A DNA stretch of 64,000 bases from contig LNEM01000030.1 of NCBI GenBank assembly GCA_001464955.1, positions 620,001 through 684,000 on the forward strand. Direction: 5' to 3'. Shown piece by piece: positions 8,055 through 16,882 of this stretch; the first letter of the stretch is position 1; every line of letters begins with the position of its first letter. The notes below the pieces were generated by a model. The model did not search any database and had not been told where the DNA came from. It saw only the letters and a list, made by a program, of their open reading frames with translations. The position numbers and the translations under genes are program-made. The stretch comes from Rhizobiales bacterium Ga0077537 (GTDB lineage: Bacteria; Pseudomonadota; Alphaproteobacteria; Rhizobiales; Hyphomicrobiaceae).

Positions 8055-8717
8055 TCAGTGTGTCGCCGCGAGGCGCGGCACGACGAGCGGCTTGTCGACC
8101 ACCACCGGCGCATCGAACAGCACGCTCTCGTTGTCGATGCGAACGGCGCCGCTCGCCACCAGCCTGAGCGCCAGCGGATAGATCTGGTGCTCGGCTTCCA
8201 GCACCCGCGCCGCCAGCGTTTCGGCCGTGTCTCCCGGCAGCACGCCGATCGCGGCTTGCGCCAGGATGGGGCCCGAATCCATCTCCGTCCGCACGAAATG
8301 CACGGAACACCCGACGATCAGCGCGCCGGCATCGAGCGCCCGCTGGTGCGTGTCGAGGCCGGGAAAAGCCGGCAGCAGCGACGGATGGATGTTCATCAGC
8401 CGGTCACGCCACCGGTCGACGAAACCGCCGGTGAGAAGCCGCATGAACCCGGCGAGGCAGATCAGCTCCACGTTATGATCGAGCAGCGTCTGGTGCAGCC
8501 GCGCCTCGAACGCCATGCGGTTGGCGAATTGCCGATGGTCGATCGCGATGGCCGGAATGCCGCGCTCGGCGGCCCACGACAGGCCGAGCGCTTCCGGCCG
8601 GTTCGAGATCACGACGCACGGTTCGGCGGGAAAGCCGGGCTCCTGCATCGCCGTGACGAGCGCCTGCATGTTCGAGCCACGGCCGGAGATCAGGATGGCG
8701 GTTCGCTTTTTCATCAT
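8055..8717 (-). CDS. purN: Phosphoribosylglycinamide formyltransferase 1 (GART)
   Basis: Transfers a formyl group from 10-formyl-THF to GAR, third step of purine synthesis (220 aa). Motifs: N-terminal ILISGRGSNMQAL phosphate-binding loop, ICLAGFMRLL, and the catalytic Asn-His-Asp set in MNIHPSLLPAFPG plus HFVRTEMDSGPIL. The frame stays open upstream, but MMKKRTAIL is the family start (ATG 8717 or 8714). purM, usually its immediate upstream partner, is not present here; the upstream neighbour is a divergent MFS gene, so purN is a lone transcription unit convergent with the crotonase. Confidence 0.96.
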   Translation of the reverse strand: MMKKRTAILISGRGSNMQALVTAMQEPGFPAEPCVVISNRPEALGLSWAAERGIPAIAIDHRQFANRMAFEARLHQTLLDHNVELICLAGFMRLLTGGFVDRWRDRLMNIHPSLLPAFPGLDTHQRALDAGALIVGCSVHFVRTEMDSGPILAQAAIGVLPGDTAETLAARVLEAEHQIYPLALRLVASGAVRIDNESVLFDAPVVVDKPLVVPRLAATH

Positions 8718-8905
8718 GGCCGGAACGCTTACCACAGGTGCGCGAGCCGTGCCCGCGTTCGTCCACAGTCCGCGAGGTCGCGTCGCCGGTCCGCATAGGC
8801 ATCGATGGACGAATGGGCCGCGGACTGCCAACCTTGATTGTCGTCCAGCCATTGAGAGGTCCGGACGGCGGAAGACGGCAACTTGAGTTTGGGCACATCC
8901 GCTCC

Positions 8906-10126
8906 ATGAATGATTGGTCGAGTTCGACTTCCGCGTCGGTCGCCGCTCCGCCACGCTTTCCGCTGGGGCCTCTGACCACGACGCTCGCTGTCCAGACGCT
9001 CTCGACCGGCGCTGCCTATTCGATCCCGTCCGTCGCCCCGGCTGTCGCCGCCGACGTCGGCGTCAACCCCGCACTGGTGGGTTTCTTCATCTCGACGGTG
9101 TACGGCGTCGGCATCCTGTCGGCGCTGTTCTCGCCCTCGGTCATTTCCCGCTATGGCGCCGTGATCGTCACGCAGGCGGTGCTGCTTTCGACGCTTGCCA
9201 TGCTGGGGACCGCCGCCACCGGCAGTCTGGCGGCCATCGCTGTGAGCGCCGTCCTCATGGGCCTCGCCTATGGTGCGGCCGCGCCTGCGAGTACGCATCT
9301 TCTCGTGCCCCGCACGCCGCCGGCCCACATGAACCTCGTCCTGTCGATCCGCCAGATCGGCGTTCCGCTCGGCGGCATGCTGGCGAGCCTGATCATGCCG
9401 CCGCTGACGCTGCATCTCGGCTGGCAGGTGTCGCTTCTGGCGCAGTTCGTGCCGGTGATCGTGCTGGCGATCCTGATCGAGGTGTTCTGCCGCGGCTGGG
9501 ACGGTCCTCGCGGCCAGCGCGCGGCTGCGAAGTCGACCGGGCTCATGGCGCCTCTCGCCCTGCTCGCCAAGAGCTCCGCCATGCGCCGGCTCTCCTTCGC
9601 CTCGTTCGTCTATTCGGGCCTTCAGCTCTGCTTCATCGTCTTCATGACGACCCAGTTGACGACCAAGGCCGGCTTCGACCTGATCCGCGCCGGCCAGGCC
9701 CTCGCGGCCTACCAGTTGTCGGGCGTCATCGCGCGTCCCATCTGGGGCATTCTGTCAGACCGTGTGATGGGCGCGCGCTGGTGGCTGGGGCTTCAGGGCG
9801 CCATCATGTGCGCCATGGCGATCCTTGCAGGTACGTTCAGCCAGGACTGGAATACAGCGCTCGTTTTCGTCGTGTGCGTCGCGGCAGGCGCCACGGCGTC
9901 GGGGTTCACCGGCATCGCCTATGCCGAATACGCACGCCTCGGTGGCGCCAGCCGAACCGAGGCGACGGGGCTCGGAGCGGCCAGCATGTTCGCCGGCGTC
10001 ATGGTGCTGCCCTCGGCCGTGAGCTCCGTTGTCACGATCACCGGCAGCTACGATCGCGCCTATACCGTAGTCGGTGTGCTGGCGCTCGTTGCCGGCCTCG
10101 GCATGATCGTCCGCTGGCGCGAGTAA
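8906..10126 (+). CDS. MFS transporter
   Basis: Major facilitator superfamily carrier of about 406 aa with roughly 12 hydrophobic helices in two halves. Between helices 2 and 3 there is SALFSPSVISRYGAVIV and the C-half equivalent GILSDRVMGARWW, both MFS loop-type motifs. SIRQIGVPLGGML in helix 5 resembles the cyanate/organic-acid carrier branch (NreB/YycB-like). Substrate unknown. The reading frame extends upstream to 8738 without homology; ATG 8906 directly precedes a polar N-terminus MNDWSSS. Divergent from purN. Confidence 0.85.
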   Translation: MNDWSSSTSASVAAPPRFPLGPLTTTLAVQTLSTGAAYSIPSVAPAVAADVGVNPALVGFFISTVYGVGILSALFSPSVISRYGAVIVTQAVLLSTLAMLGTAATGSLAAIAVSAVLMGLAYGAAAPASTHLLVPRTPPAHMNLVLSIRQIGVPLGGMLASLIMPPLTLHLGWQVSLLAQFVPVIVLAILIEVFCRGWDGPRGQRAAAKSTGLMAPLALLAKSSAMRRLSFASFVYSGLQLCFIVFMTTQLTTKAGFDLIRAGQALAAYQLSGVIARPIWGILSDRVMGARWWLGLQGAIMCAMAILAGTFSQDWNTALVFVVCVAAGATASGFTGIAYAEYARLGGASRTEATGLGAASMFAGVMVLPSAVSSVVTITGSYDRAYTVVGVLALVAGLGMIVRWRE

Positions 10127-10154
10127 TGCCTGGGCGGTCGACGCTGGTCGCCTG

Positions 10155-11051
10155 TCAGTTCTTGCAGGGCGCGGGCTTCAGGAACTCGAGCTTTTTCAGC
10201 GTTCCGCGAATGGCGAAGTCGCCGTAATCGATGAACAGCCGCCGCGACACGCCGTTCTCGAAATAGAGGAAAGCCAGCTCGTAGGCCGGCACCGCGTCCG
10301 ATTTCTGAGCGCCCGCCTCGTAGTAGCTGATCGAGATCGGCCAGCTCCGCACCTTGTCGAGCGCCTCGGAGTTCTCGACCCGGCTCAGCGACGCATTGTA
10401 TCCCGGAGCATTGAGGACGCCGATGAACGATGCCGTGGTGTAGACCTTCTCGCCCTTCTCGGACCCGTCGAAGATGTCGGCGACGAAGAGTTGCTCGCCT
10501 TTCCGCGCGGCCGCGATCAGCGCCAGCGAATGCTGCATCGGAAACAGCGTGTTGCCCTTGATATTGAGCGCTTTTTTCGAAGGCTTCGAGATCTCGACCT
10601 TGACCTCGCCATTGGGTCCGCTGCGCGCCGCGTCGCCGTTCGTGCTTTCCTCGAGTTTGGCGTCCTTGTACTGCGTCGAGGTGAACTTGAAGGCCTTGGC
10701 GAGAGCATCTTCCCAGCTCGACGAACGCATGTCGGTGATCGACATCTGGCCTTCCTGGTTGGTCATCCGCGTCACGAACCGCATGTTCTGCGTATAGCCC
10801 TGGCAGGCCGAACCGGTCAGCTCGTAGACCATGCGCCCGGAGAGATCCGACACGCCCGACCCGCCCTTCGCATCTCCGAGCGTGATCTCGTAGACGGCAC
10901 GATGCGGGGCCAGTTCCGGCCCTGCGGCAGCGGACGCTGTCGCGGGCCCTGCGGCGATCACAAGCAACGGCAGTGTCGCGGCAATCCAGCCCGGCCAGGC
11001 CGTCGACGGTCTTTGACCGGGGCCCGATGCGGCGCGACGGTGATGTGACAT
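10155..11051 (-). CDS. eipB: EipB-like periplasmic envelope integrity protein (DUF1849)
   Basis: Secreted beta-spiral protein (298 aa). An N-terminal signal peptide (hydrophobic WIAATLPLLVIAAGPATASA, about residues 22-41) precedes the family opening LAPHRAVYEITLGDAKGGSG. Two cysteines, about C83 (GSACQGY) and C296 (PAPCKN), match the conserved disulfide described for Brucella EipB. In Brucella EipB supports cell-envelope stability; the same role here is inferred from family membership. Starts close to the divergent RidA-like gene. The start could be internal, as the first 20 residues are Arg-rich and poorly conserved-looking. Confidence 0.86.
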   Translation of the reverse strand: MSHHRRAASGPGQRPSTAWPGWIAATLPLLVIAAGPATASAAAGPELAPHRAVYEITLGDAKGGSGVSDLSGRMVYELTGSACQGYTQNMRFVTRMTNQEGQMSITDMRSSSWEDALAKAFKFTSTQYKDAKLEESTNGDAARSGPNGEVKVEISKPSKKALNIKGNTLFPMQHSLALIAAARKGEQLFVADIFDGSEKGEKVYTTASFIGVLNAPGYNASLSRVENSEALDKVRSWPISISYYEAGAQKSDAVPAYELAFLYFENGVSRRLFIDYGDFAIRGTLKKLEFLKPAPCKN

Positions 11052-11199
11052 TCCTGGCTCCCGGCTGATCGCTCGGCCCTAAGATGGGCGTCCCGCGCCG
11101 CCATTGCCAGTGCCGGTTTCGGCCATTGCAAATGCCCGGGACACGCGCAAAGAATACCAGACTTTTAGAGCAGGCGCACACGGCGGAAAAGGGGCGTGC

Positions 11200-11670
11200 A
11201 TGACCTCCGACATCGAAGCCAGGCTGAAGGCGATGGGCCTGGCCCTACCGGGCGCACCGGCACCGGTCGCCAACTACGTGCCGACCTGCCTCGTCGGCGG
11301 CTTGTTGTTCGTGTCGGGCCAGATCTCCCGCACGGGCGACGGCAAGGTGCTGTCCGGCAAGCTCGGAGCGGGTGTCGACCTGCCGGCCGGCCGCGAGGCG
11401 GCTCGCGTTTGCGCCCTGAACATCCTTGCTCAGGCCAAGGCGGCACTCGGCTCGCTGGAGCGCATCGAGCGGATCGTCAAGCTGACGGGGTTCGTCAATT
11501 CCGCGCCGACGTTCTGCGATCAGCCTCAGGTGGTCAACGGCGCGTCGGACCTGCTGGTCGAATTGCTCGGCGACAAGGGCCGGCACACGCGCTCGGCGGT
11601 CGGCGTGGCGGCATTGCCCGTCGACGCGGCGGTCGAGATCGAGGCCATCATCGCCGTCAAGGCCGGTTGA
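11200..11670 (+). CDS. RidA/YjgF/YER057c family protein
   Basis: About 156 aa with the RidA chorismate-mutase-like fold: FVSGQISRTGDGKVLSGKLG, the central LGSLERIERIVKLTGFVNSAP strand-helix and the C-terminal PVDAAVEIEAIIAV. Canonical RidA hydrolyses reactive enamine/imine intermediates from PLP enzymes using an Arg in the segment before PVDA. Here that region reads HTRSAVGVAALPVDAAVEIE, the pattern of the YjgF-like subgroup (COG0251) with GVAALP. Activity is plausible but not certain. ATG 11200 is preceded by GGAAAAGGGGCG. A GDPD gene follows 28 bases later. Confidence 0.9.
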   Translation: MTSDIEARLKAMGLALPGAPAPVANYVPTCLVGGLLFVSGQISRTGDGKVLSGKLGAGVDLPAGREAARVCALNILAQAKAALGSLERIERIVKLTGFVNSAPTFCDQPQVVNGASDLLVELLGDKGRHTRSAVGVAALPVDAAVEIEAIIAVKAG

Positions 11671-11698
11671 TCGCGGCGCCGTTGCACGAGGAGTGACC

Positions 11699-12469
11699 AT
11701 GCTCGAGCGGGCTGCCTTCGACCGCGCAACCTTCGTGCGGCCTGTTGCCCATCGTGGCCTTCACGCCGTCGATCGCGGCATCATCGAGAACTCCGCCCCG
11801 GCCTTCGAGGCCGCGATTGCTGGCAGATATGCCATCGAATGCGACGTTCAGCCCGCCGCTGACGGCAGCCCCGTCGTCTTCCACGATACTGCGCTGTCCC
11901 GCCTCGTGGACGCACCCGGCCTGACGTCCGACTACACCCCGGCCCAGCTCACGCGCATGACCTATCGTGGCGATCCGTCGGCCCGCATTCTTCGGCTCGG
12001 CGATCTTCTTGATCTCGTGGCCGGGCGGGTGCCGCTGTTCGTCGAGATCAAGAGCGAGTGGGCGCCGCCGGACATGGCGTTCCTCCGCTCCGTCGCCGCC
12101 GAAGCGTCCGCCTATCGCGGGCCACTCGCGCTGATGTCGTTTGATCCGCCGGTGGTCGCGGCGATCAAGGATCTGGCGCCGGGCCTGCCACGGGGGATCG
12201 TGTCCGGGCTCTATGATGCGTCCTGGTGGCCGGGCAAGCTCGACGCCGAGCGTGCGGCGCGCCTCTCGCACCTTCTGGAAAGCCGCGCGGCCGCCCCTGA
12301 TTTCTTCGCCTACCACGTGAAGGCCCTGCCGACGCCCGTCACGCGCTTCGTGCGCGAGGTGTTGGGCATGCCGCTCTTCACCTGGACGGTGCGCACGGCA
12401 GGCGAGCTGGCGTCCGCGCGCACGTGGGCCGACGCGCCGATCTTCGAGGACGTGGATCCGAAGGTCTGA
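11699..12469 (+). CDS. Glycerophosphodiester phosphodiesterase family protein
   Basis: TIM-barrel GDPD (256 aa) that cleaves glycerophosphodiesters to sn-glycerol 3-phosphate and an alcohol. Catalytic and metal residues are visible: AHRG near residue 18, EN, ECDVQPAADG (Glu/Asp metal ligands), VFHD, and VEIKSEW. No signal peptide, so cytoplasmic. A GTG at 11693 is in frame, but ATG 11699 with CGAGGAG at 5-6 bases spacing is better. Possibly co-transcribed with the upstream RidA-like gene. Confidence 0.92.
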   Translation: MLERAAFDRATFVRPVAHRGLHAVDRGIIENSAPAFEAAIAGRYAIECDVQPAADGSPVVFHDTALSRLVDAPGLTSDYTPAQLTRMTYRGDPSARILRLGDLLDLVAGRVPLFVEIKSEWAPPDMAFLRSVAAEASAYRGPLALMSFDPPVVAAIKDLAPGLPRGIVSGLYDASWWPGKLDAERAARLSHLLESRAAAPDFFAYHVKALPTPVTRFVREVLGMPLFTWTVRTAGELASARTWADAPIFEDVDPKV

Positions 12470-12498
12470 TTTGCGCAGCAGGACCGCCCTGCCGGATG

Positions 12499-13080
12499 CT
12501 ACCGGATGGTCTCGCCCGGGTAGACGCCCCACAGCCGGTTCTGCTCCACATAGCCGCGGAAGTCGCCCACCGAGACGTAGCACCAGCGCGTATCGCAACT
12601 GCGGATATTGGCGATCACGCCCGCCTCGAGCATCGCCACCGGTGCGGACCCGGCCCGGTCGTCAGAGAGGAGCTGCACCTGCGTGCGCCGACCGGCTTTC
12701 GCCTCCCAAGGCAGAACGAGCGCCGTCCGTCGGCCGGATACGAGCGCCTGGGCAACCCAACCTTCCGAGCCGTCGCTGTCTCTGACCTGCCGCCAGCCCT
12801 CGAATTCCCGCAGCACCTCCACGGGAAGCCCCGCGCGCCGATAGACCCAGAGCACCTTGTGATCCGTCCCTGGCCCCTGCCGCGAGTGGACCCGATCCGA
12901 TTTCAGGCTGACGAAACGGGGCACGGGCAGGCCGCTGGGTCCTGTGTCGCTGGCGCCTTGCTGCGCCATCCCGGGCGCTCCCACGGTGGCGACGATCGAG
13001 AGCCCCAGCATCAGGGAGGCCAGCCCGCCCCATAGCCTCGAAATCAGCATTTTGCGTTGGGTGTCTTGCCGCGAATCCAT
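12499..13080 (-). CDS. Secreted SH3-domain protein (COG3807 type)
   Basis: Exported protein (193 aa) with a signal peptide (LWGGLASLMLGLSIVATVGA then PGMAQQ) and two bacterial SH3 repeats. Key motifs: GLPVPRFVSLKSDRVHSRQG, VEVLREFEGWRQVRDSDG and a second repeat ending CYVSVGDFRGYVEQNRLWGV. Family members are periplasmic and presumed to bind peptidoglycan or peptides; the ligand is unknown. The internal ATG at 13050 (MLISRLWGG) would also give a complete signal peptide. Divergent from the D-2-hydroxyacid dehydrogenase. Confidence 0.85.
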   Translation of the reverse strand: MDSRQDTQRKMLISRLWGGLASLMLGLSIVATVGAPGMAQQGASDTGPSGLPVPRFVSLKSDRVHSRQGPGTDHKVLWVYRRAGLPVEVLREFEGWRQVRDSDGSEGWVAQALVSGRRTALVLPWEAKAGRRTQVQLLSDDRAGSAPVAMLEAGVIANIRSCDTRWCYVSVGDFRGYVEQNRLWGVYPGETIR

Positions 13081-13144
13081 GGCGGGACTGTCTCCGATCC
13101 GCTGCCCGGAAACAACCGTCGGCAGGTGCCGGCAGGCGTGCGGC

Positions 13145-13160
13145 GCGTCGAAATCGACGC
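13145..13160. promoter_or_regulatory. Perfect 7-bp inverted repeat in a divergent intergenic region
   Basis: GCGTCGA, a 2-bp spacer, then TCGACGC, in the 208-bp gap between the SH3 protein and the D-2-hydroxyacid dehydrogenase. A spacing of this kind suits a dimeric repressor. No matching regulator is encoded nearby, so this is only a candidate operator. Confidence 0.35.
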
Positions 13161-13288
13161 CAGTGTGGTGTTGGAGATTGTCCGGCGCATCTGATAAACA
13201 CGAAAAATGGTCGGTTTGCCGCCTTTGGCGAACCAGGTAGCCGGCCCGGGCGTTCTGACGCCGGCAATACTCGATTTGGAAACGTCCC

Positions 13289-14287
13289 ATGCCCCAGAGC
13301 GCCAAGCGACCTGTCGTCATCGTTACCCGCAAGCTGCCCGACGTGGTCGAGACGCGCATGCGTGAGCTGTTCGACGCGCGCCTGAACCTGGATGATCGGC
13401 CCATGTCGCAGGCCGATCTGATCGAAGCCGTCAAGACCGCCGATGTCCTTGTGCCGACGGTCACCGACCGTATCGATCGCGCGGTGCTCTCGCAGGCAGC
13501 GCCCAACCTGCGTCTCGTCGCCAATTTCGGCACCGGTGTCGACAACATCGACCTCGATACCGCCCGCAACCGCGGCATTCTCGTGACCAACACGCCCGGC
13601 GTCCTCACCGAGGACACCGCCGACATGACCATGGCCCTCATCCTGGCGGTGCCGCGCCGGCTCGCCGAGGGCACGGCCTACCTTAAGGATGGCCGCAACC
13701 ACTGGTCCGGCTGGGCGCCCACGTGGATGCTCGGACACCGCATTTTCGGCAAGCGACTGGGTATCATCGGCATGGGCCGCATCGGCCAGGCTGTGGCGCG
13801 ACGCGCACGGGCCTTCGGCCTCCAGATCCACTATCACAATCGCCGACGCCTCTCCGAGGAGATCGAGCAGGACCTCGAGGCCACGTACTGGGAGAGCCTC
13901 GACCAGATGCTCGCCCGCATGGACATCATTTCGGTCAACTGCCCGCACACGCCCGCGACCTATCACCTCCTGTCGGCGCGTCGCCTGAAGCTCTTGAAGC
14001 CGACGTCCTATGTCGTGAACACGGCGCGCGGCGAGGTCATCGACGAGAACGAGCTGGCGCGCCTGATCGAAGCGGGTGCCATCGCGGGGGCCGGCCTCGA
14101 CGTCTTCGAGCACGAGCCGGCGGTCAACCCGAAGCTGCTGGCGTCAGACCGCGTCATCTCACTCCCTCACATGGGATCCGCGACCATCGAAGGCCGGATC
14201 GACATGGGCGAGAAGGTCATCATCAACATCAAGACCTTCCTCGACGGCCACGCGCCACCGGACCGCGTCCACCCGGCCATGTTCTGA
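13289..14287 (+). CDS. D-2-hydroxyacid dehydrogenase (glyoxylate/hydroxypyruvate reductase type)
   Basis: NAD(P)-dependent 2-hydroxyacid dehydrogenase (332 aa). N-terminal substrate lid, then the Rossmann motif [13 protein letters not shown] near residues 155-167. The catalytic triad is visible: Arg in NTARGEVID, Glu in LDVFEHEP, His in LPHMGSAT. The cofactor loop reads [10 protein letters not shown]; Arg residues after the acidic position are typical of NADP-preferring GyaR/GhrA-like enzymes. The likely reaction is glyoxylate to glycolate or hydroxypyruvate to glycerate; exact substrate unproven. The start has only a weak GGAAACG upstream. Confidence 0.92.
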   Translation: MPQSAKRPVVIVTRKLPDVVETRMRELFDARLNLDDRPMSQADLIEAVKTADVLVPTVTDRIDRAVLSQAAPNLRLVANFGTGVDNIDLDTARNRGILVTNTPGVLTEDTADMTMALILAVPRRLAEGTAYLKDGRNHWSGWAPTWMLGHRIFGKRLGIIGMGRIGQAVARRARAFGLQIHYHNRRRLSEEIEQDLEATYWESLDQMLARMDIISVNCPHTPATYHLLSARRLKLLKPTSYVVNTARGEVIDENELARLIEAGAIAGAGLDVFEHEPAVNPKLLASDRVISLPHMGSATIEGRIDMGEKVIINIKTFLDGHAPPDRVHPAMF

Positions 14288-14402
14288 TGCCGACGGCCGC
14301 GGCGTCGCCGCGGCCCGACGCCGGATTTCCACCGTGCCGCAGCGGCTTGCGCCGGCACGCCGGGCGCGCCATAACGCGCGCGCACCACGAGGAACCACAT
14401 CG

Positions 14403-15446
14403 ATGATCGAGCTTCGCCCCCGCGTCTTCTCCGGCATGCAGCCGACCGGCAGCCTGCATCTTGGCAACTATCTGGGCGCGCTCATCAATTGGGTCGCGAT
14501 GCAGAAGACCCACGAGTGCATCTATTGCGTCGTGGACCTGCACGCCATCACCGCCGAATGGCAGGAGCCGGAGGAGCTGCGCCAGGCCATCCGACGCGCG
14601 GCGGCGGCCTACATCGCCTGCGGCATCGACCCCCGCACCAGCATCGTCTTCAATCAGAGCCAGGTCGTGGAGCACGCCGAGCTGGCGTGGATCTTCAACT
14701 GCGTGGCCCGCCTCGGCTGGCTCAATCGCATGACGCAATTCAAGGAGAAGGCGGGCAAGGACCGCGAGAACGCCTCGGTCGGCCTCTACGCCTATCCGAA
14801 CCTCATGGCGGCCGACATTCTCGTCTACCGAGGCACGCACGTGCCGGTGGGCGAGGACCAGAAGCAGCATCTCGAGCTGTCCCGTGACATCGCCCAGAAA
14901 TTCAACAACGACTGGCGCCAGTCGATCGCGGCCAAGGGCTATGCCGACGGCATTTTCTTCCCCCAGCCCGAGCCCATGATACAGGGCCCCGCCACGCGCG
15001 TGATGAGCCTGCGTGACGGCACGAAGAAGATGTCGAAGTCCGACCCGTCGGACCTGAGCCGCATCAATCTCACCGACGACGCGGAGACGATCGCGAGGAA
15101 GATCCAGCGCGCCAAGACCGACACCGAGGCGCTGCCCTCCGAGGTCGCCGGTCTCGAGGGGCGTCCCGAGGCCGACAATCTCTCGGGCATCTACGCGGCG
15201 CTCGCCGACACGACGCAGGAGGCGACGCTCCGCCAGTTCGGCGGCGGCCAGTTCTCCACCTTCAAGAAGGCGCTGGCCGACATCGCGGTGGCGAAGCTGT
15301 CTCCGATTACCGCGGAGATGACCCGCCTCAATGCCGATCCTGCCGAGATCGACCGCATCCTGGCCGACGGTGCTCGCCGCGCCCGGGCGATCGCGACGCC
15401 CATCATGAACGAGGTCAAGGACATCGTCGGCTTCGTGCGCGCTTGA
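14403..15446 (+). CDS. trpS: Tryptophanyl-tRNA synthetase
   Basis: Class I synthetase (347 aa) charging tRNA-Trp. [17 protein letters not shown] contains the HIGH-type HLGN; KKMSKS is the second signature (near residue 210). Also [16 protein letters not shown] and [11 protein letters not shown] for tryptophan binding. The frame is open upstream, but [11 protein letters not shown] is the recognised start. In many alphaproteobacteria trpS is followed by a universal stress protein and nfuA, exactly as seen here. Confidence 0.97.
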   Translation: MIELRPRVFSGMQPTGSLHLGNYLGALINWVAMQKTHECIYCVVDLHAITAEWQEPEELRQAIRRAAAAYIACGIDPRTSIVFNQSQVVEHAELAWIFNCVARLGWLNRMTQFKEKAGKDRENASVGLYAYPNLMAADILVYRGTHVPVGEDQKQHLELSRDIAQKFNNDWRQSIAAKGYADGIFFPQPEPMIQGPATRVMSLRDGTKKMSKSDPSDLSRINLTDDAETIARKIQRAKTDTEALPSEVAGLEGRPEADNLSGIYAALADTTQEATLRQFGGGQFSTFKKALADIAVAKLSPITAEMTRLNADPAEIDRILADGARRARAIATPIMNEVKDIVGFVRA

Positions 15447-15547
15447 ACCCGACGCCCCATCTGTCGGCACCCGAACGCGGATCGCCGACATCTCCGGTAC
15501 TGCGCCACGCCTGTTGTGGCGCGCCCGCTGAAATGGCATGATGACGC

Positions 15548-16051
15548 ATGGTGAAAAAACGTCGCGTATTCGAGCAAGGTCACCGGCGCAAGTTCCTGGT
15601 GATCGTCGACGATACCGCCGAGGTGGAGCGCGCGCTCTACTTTGCGGCTAGCCGTATCGGCCATACCGGTGGCCAGATCGCGTTGCTCTACGTCATCGAG
15701 CCGACGGACTTCACGCAGTGGGCCGGTGTGAAGGAACTCCAGGTCGAGGAAGAGACGACGAAAGCCAAGGCGCTGTTCCGGCTCAACCGCCGCAAGCTCG
15801 ACAAGGCCGGCTTCGAGAACATCCCGACCGAGGAAATCATCCGCTCCGGCAAGCGGCCTGACGAAATCCTCAAGCTGATTGAGGAAGACGAGGACATCGC
15901 CATCATGATCCTCGGCGCCTCAACGGACAGCCGCGGCCCGGGGCCGCTCGTGTCGTCGCTCGCAACGGGACGGCTCGCGGGCACGTTCCCGATCCCCATC
16001 GTCATCGTGCCCGGCAATCTCTCTCTCGAAGACCTCAAGGCCATGGCCTGA
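15548..16051 (+). CDS. Universal stress protein family (UspA)
   Basis: Single-domain USP fold (167 aa). FLVIVDDTAEVERALYFAA is the first strand and helix, IALLYVIEP the second strand. The ATP-binding glycine stretch is divergent: ILGASTDSRGPGPLVSSLAT instead of the classic G-2x-G-9x-G-S/T, but VSSLATGRLAGTFPIPIVIVPG keeps the C-terminal strand. Role unknown beyond stress-associated. Sits between trpS and nfuA, a conserved order in related bacteria. Confidence 0.87.
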   Translation: MVKKRRVFEQGHRRKFLVIVDDTAEVERALYFAASRIGHTGGQIALLYVIEPTDFTQWAGVKELQVEEETTKAKALFRLNRRKLDKAGFENIPTEEIIRSGKRPDEILKLIEEDEDIAIMILGASTDSRGPGPLVSSLATGRLAGTFPIPIVIVPGNLSLEDLKAMA

Positions 16052-16107
16052 TCTGTCTGCCGGCCCAGGCTCTGACGGTTGACGTTTGACGCTCTCGCGA
16101 CGATACA

Positions 16108-16122
16108 TTAGAAATATTCCAA
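16108..16122. promoter_or_regulatory. Candidate Irr-binding iron-control element (ICE-like box) upstream of nfuA
   Basis: TTAGAA (16108-16113), 3-bp spacer ATA, TTCCAA (16117-16122), followed by A. This is one mismatch from the TTAGAA-N3-TTCTAA palindrome known for the Irr regulator in Hyphomicrobiales. Two overlapping TTGACG hexamers (16079-16084 and 16086-16091) lie just upstream, so the box would cover or abut a promoter -10 region. The position, 83 bases before an Fe-S carrier gene, fits iron-responsive control. Recognised by eye, not scored. Confidence 0.6.
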
Positions 16123-16204
16123 AGTGTGGCGCGGCCTTACCATGCTGGGGCAGCGACCGTGGACAGAGCCCGCAATGGGCCACAGATCAGGGCGAGAAGC
16201 GGCA

Positions 16205-16768
16205 ATGTTCATCCAGACGGAAGCAACCCCCAATCCCGCAACCGTGAAGTTCATCCCGGGCAAGCCCGTGCTGGGCGAAGGCACCGTCGATTTCCGCGAT
16301 GTTTCGGAAGCCGGCAAGTCGCCACTGGCACAGCGCCTGTTCGGTGTGGACGGCGTGACGGGCGTGTTCCTCGGTTCCGACTTCATTTCGGTGACCAAGG
16401 GCGACATCGAGTGGCAGCACCTGAAGCCCGCTGTGCTCGGCGCGATCATGGAACACTTCATGTCGGGCGCGCCGGTCGTCGACGGCGCCGCCGACTTCGA
16501 CGAGGCCGATGCCGAGGGTGAGGATTTCGCGCCCGAGGACGCCGAGACCGTCAAGACCATCAAGGAACTGCTGGACACGCGCGTCCGCCCGGCCGTCGCC
16601 AACGACGGCGGCGATATCGTGTTCCATGGCTTCCGGGACGGCGTGGTGTTCCTGCACATGCGCGGCGCCTGCTCCGGCTGCCCGTCGTCCACGGCCACCT
16701 TGCAGGGCGGCATCGAGCGGCTTCTCCAGCATTTCTGCCCGGAGGTGGCCGAGGTCCGCGCCGTCTAG
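16205..16768 (+). CDS. nfuA: Fe-S cluster carrier protein NfuA (NifU-like)
   Basis: Late-acting Fe-S scaffold/carrier (187 aa). N-terminal Nfu_N domain MFIQTEATPNPATVKFIPG through about residue 90, acidic linker, then the C-terminal NifU domain ending in the cluster ligands CSGC (GACSGCPSSTATL). Delivers 4Fe-4S to client enzymes. MFIQTE is the standard family start although the frame opens further upstream. Preceded by an Irr-like palindrome, suggesting iron-dependent expression. Confidence 0.96.
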   Translation: MFIQTEATPNPATVKFIPGKPVLGEGTVDFRDVSEAGKSPLAQRLFGVDGVTGVFLGSDFISVTKGDIEWQHLKPAVLGAIMEHFMSGAPVVDGAADFDEADAEGEDFAPEDAETVKTIKELLDTRVRPAVANDGGDIVFHGFRDGVVFLHMRGACSGCPSSTATLQGGIERLLQHFCPEVAEVRAV

Positions 16769-16813
16769 ACTTTCGCCTCTCGGGTCAGATCCGATCGTTT
16801 TGAAAGCCCTGCT

Positions 16814-16832
16814 CCCCCTCGAGCGGGGTTTT
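16814..16832 (+). terminator. Short GC hairpin with T-tract after nfuA
   Basis: CCCC (16814-16817) and GGGG (16825-16828) around a short CTCGAG-containing loop, followed by TTTT. A short stem, but it sits 46 bases after the nfuA stop where a terminator is expected. Confidence 0.45.
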
Positions 16833-16882
16833 CTGCTACGAGAGACACAAAGACTTCGCAGTCAGACCCACGGAGAGACCGA

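Noticed and set aside
8738-8905. N-terminal extension of the MFS gene upstream of ATG 8906
   Set aside because: The 56 extra residues are polar, Arg/Pro rich, overlap the divergent purN promoter and do not resemble an MFS N-terminus.
15502-15522. Hairpin GCGCCAC / GTGGCGC between trpS and the universal stress gene
   Set aside because: A 7-bp stem without a T tract, so not a terminator; in this GC content such stems arise often.
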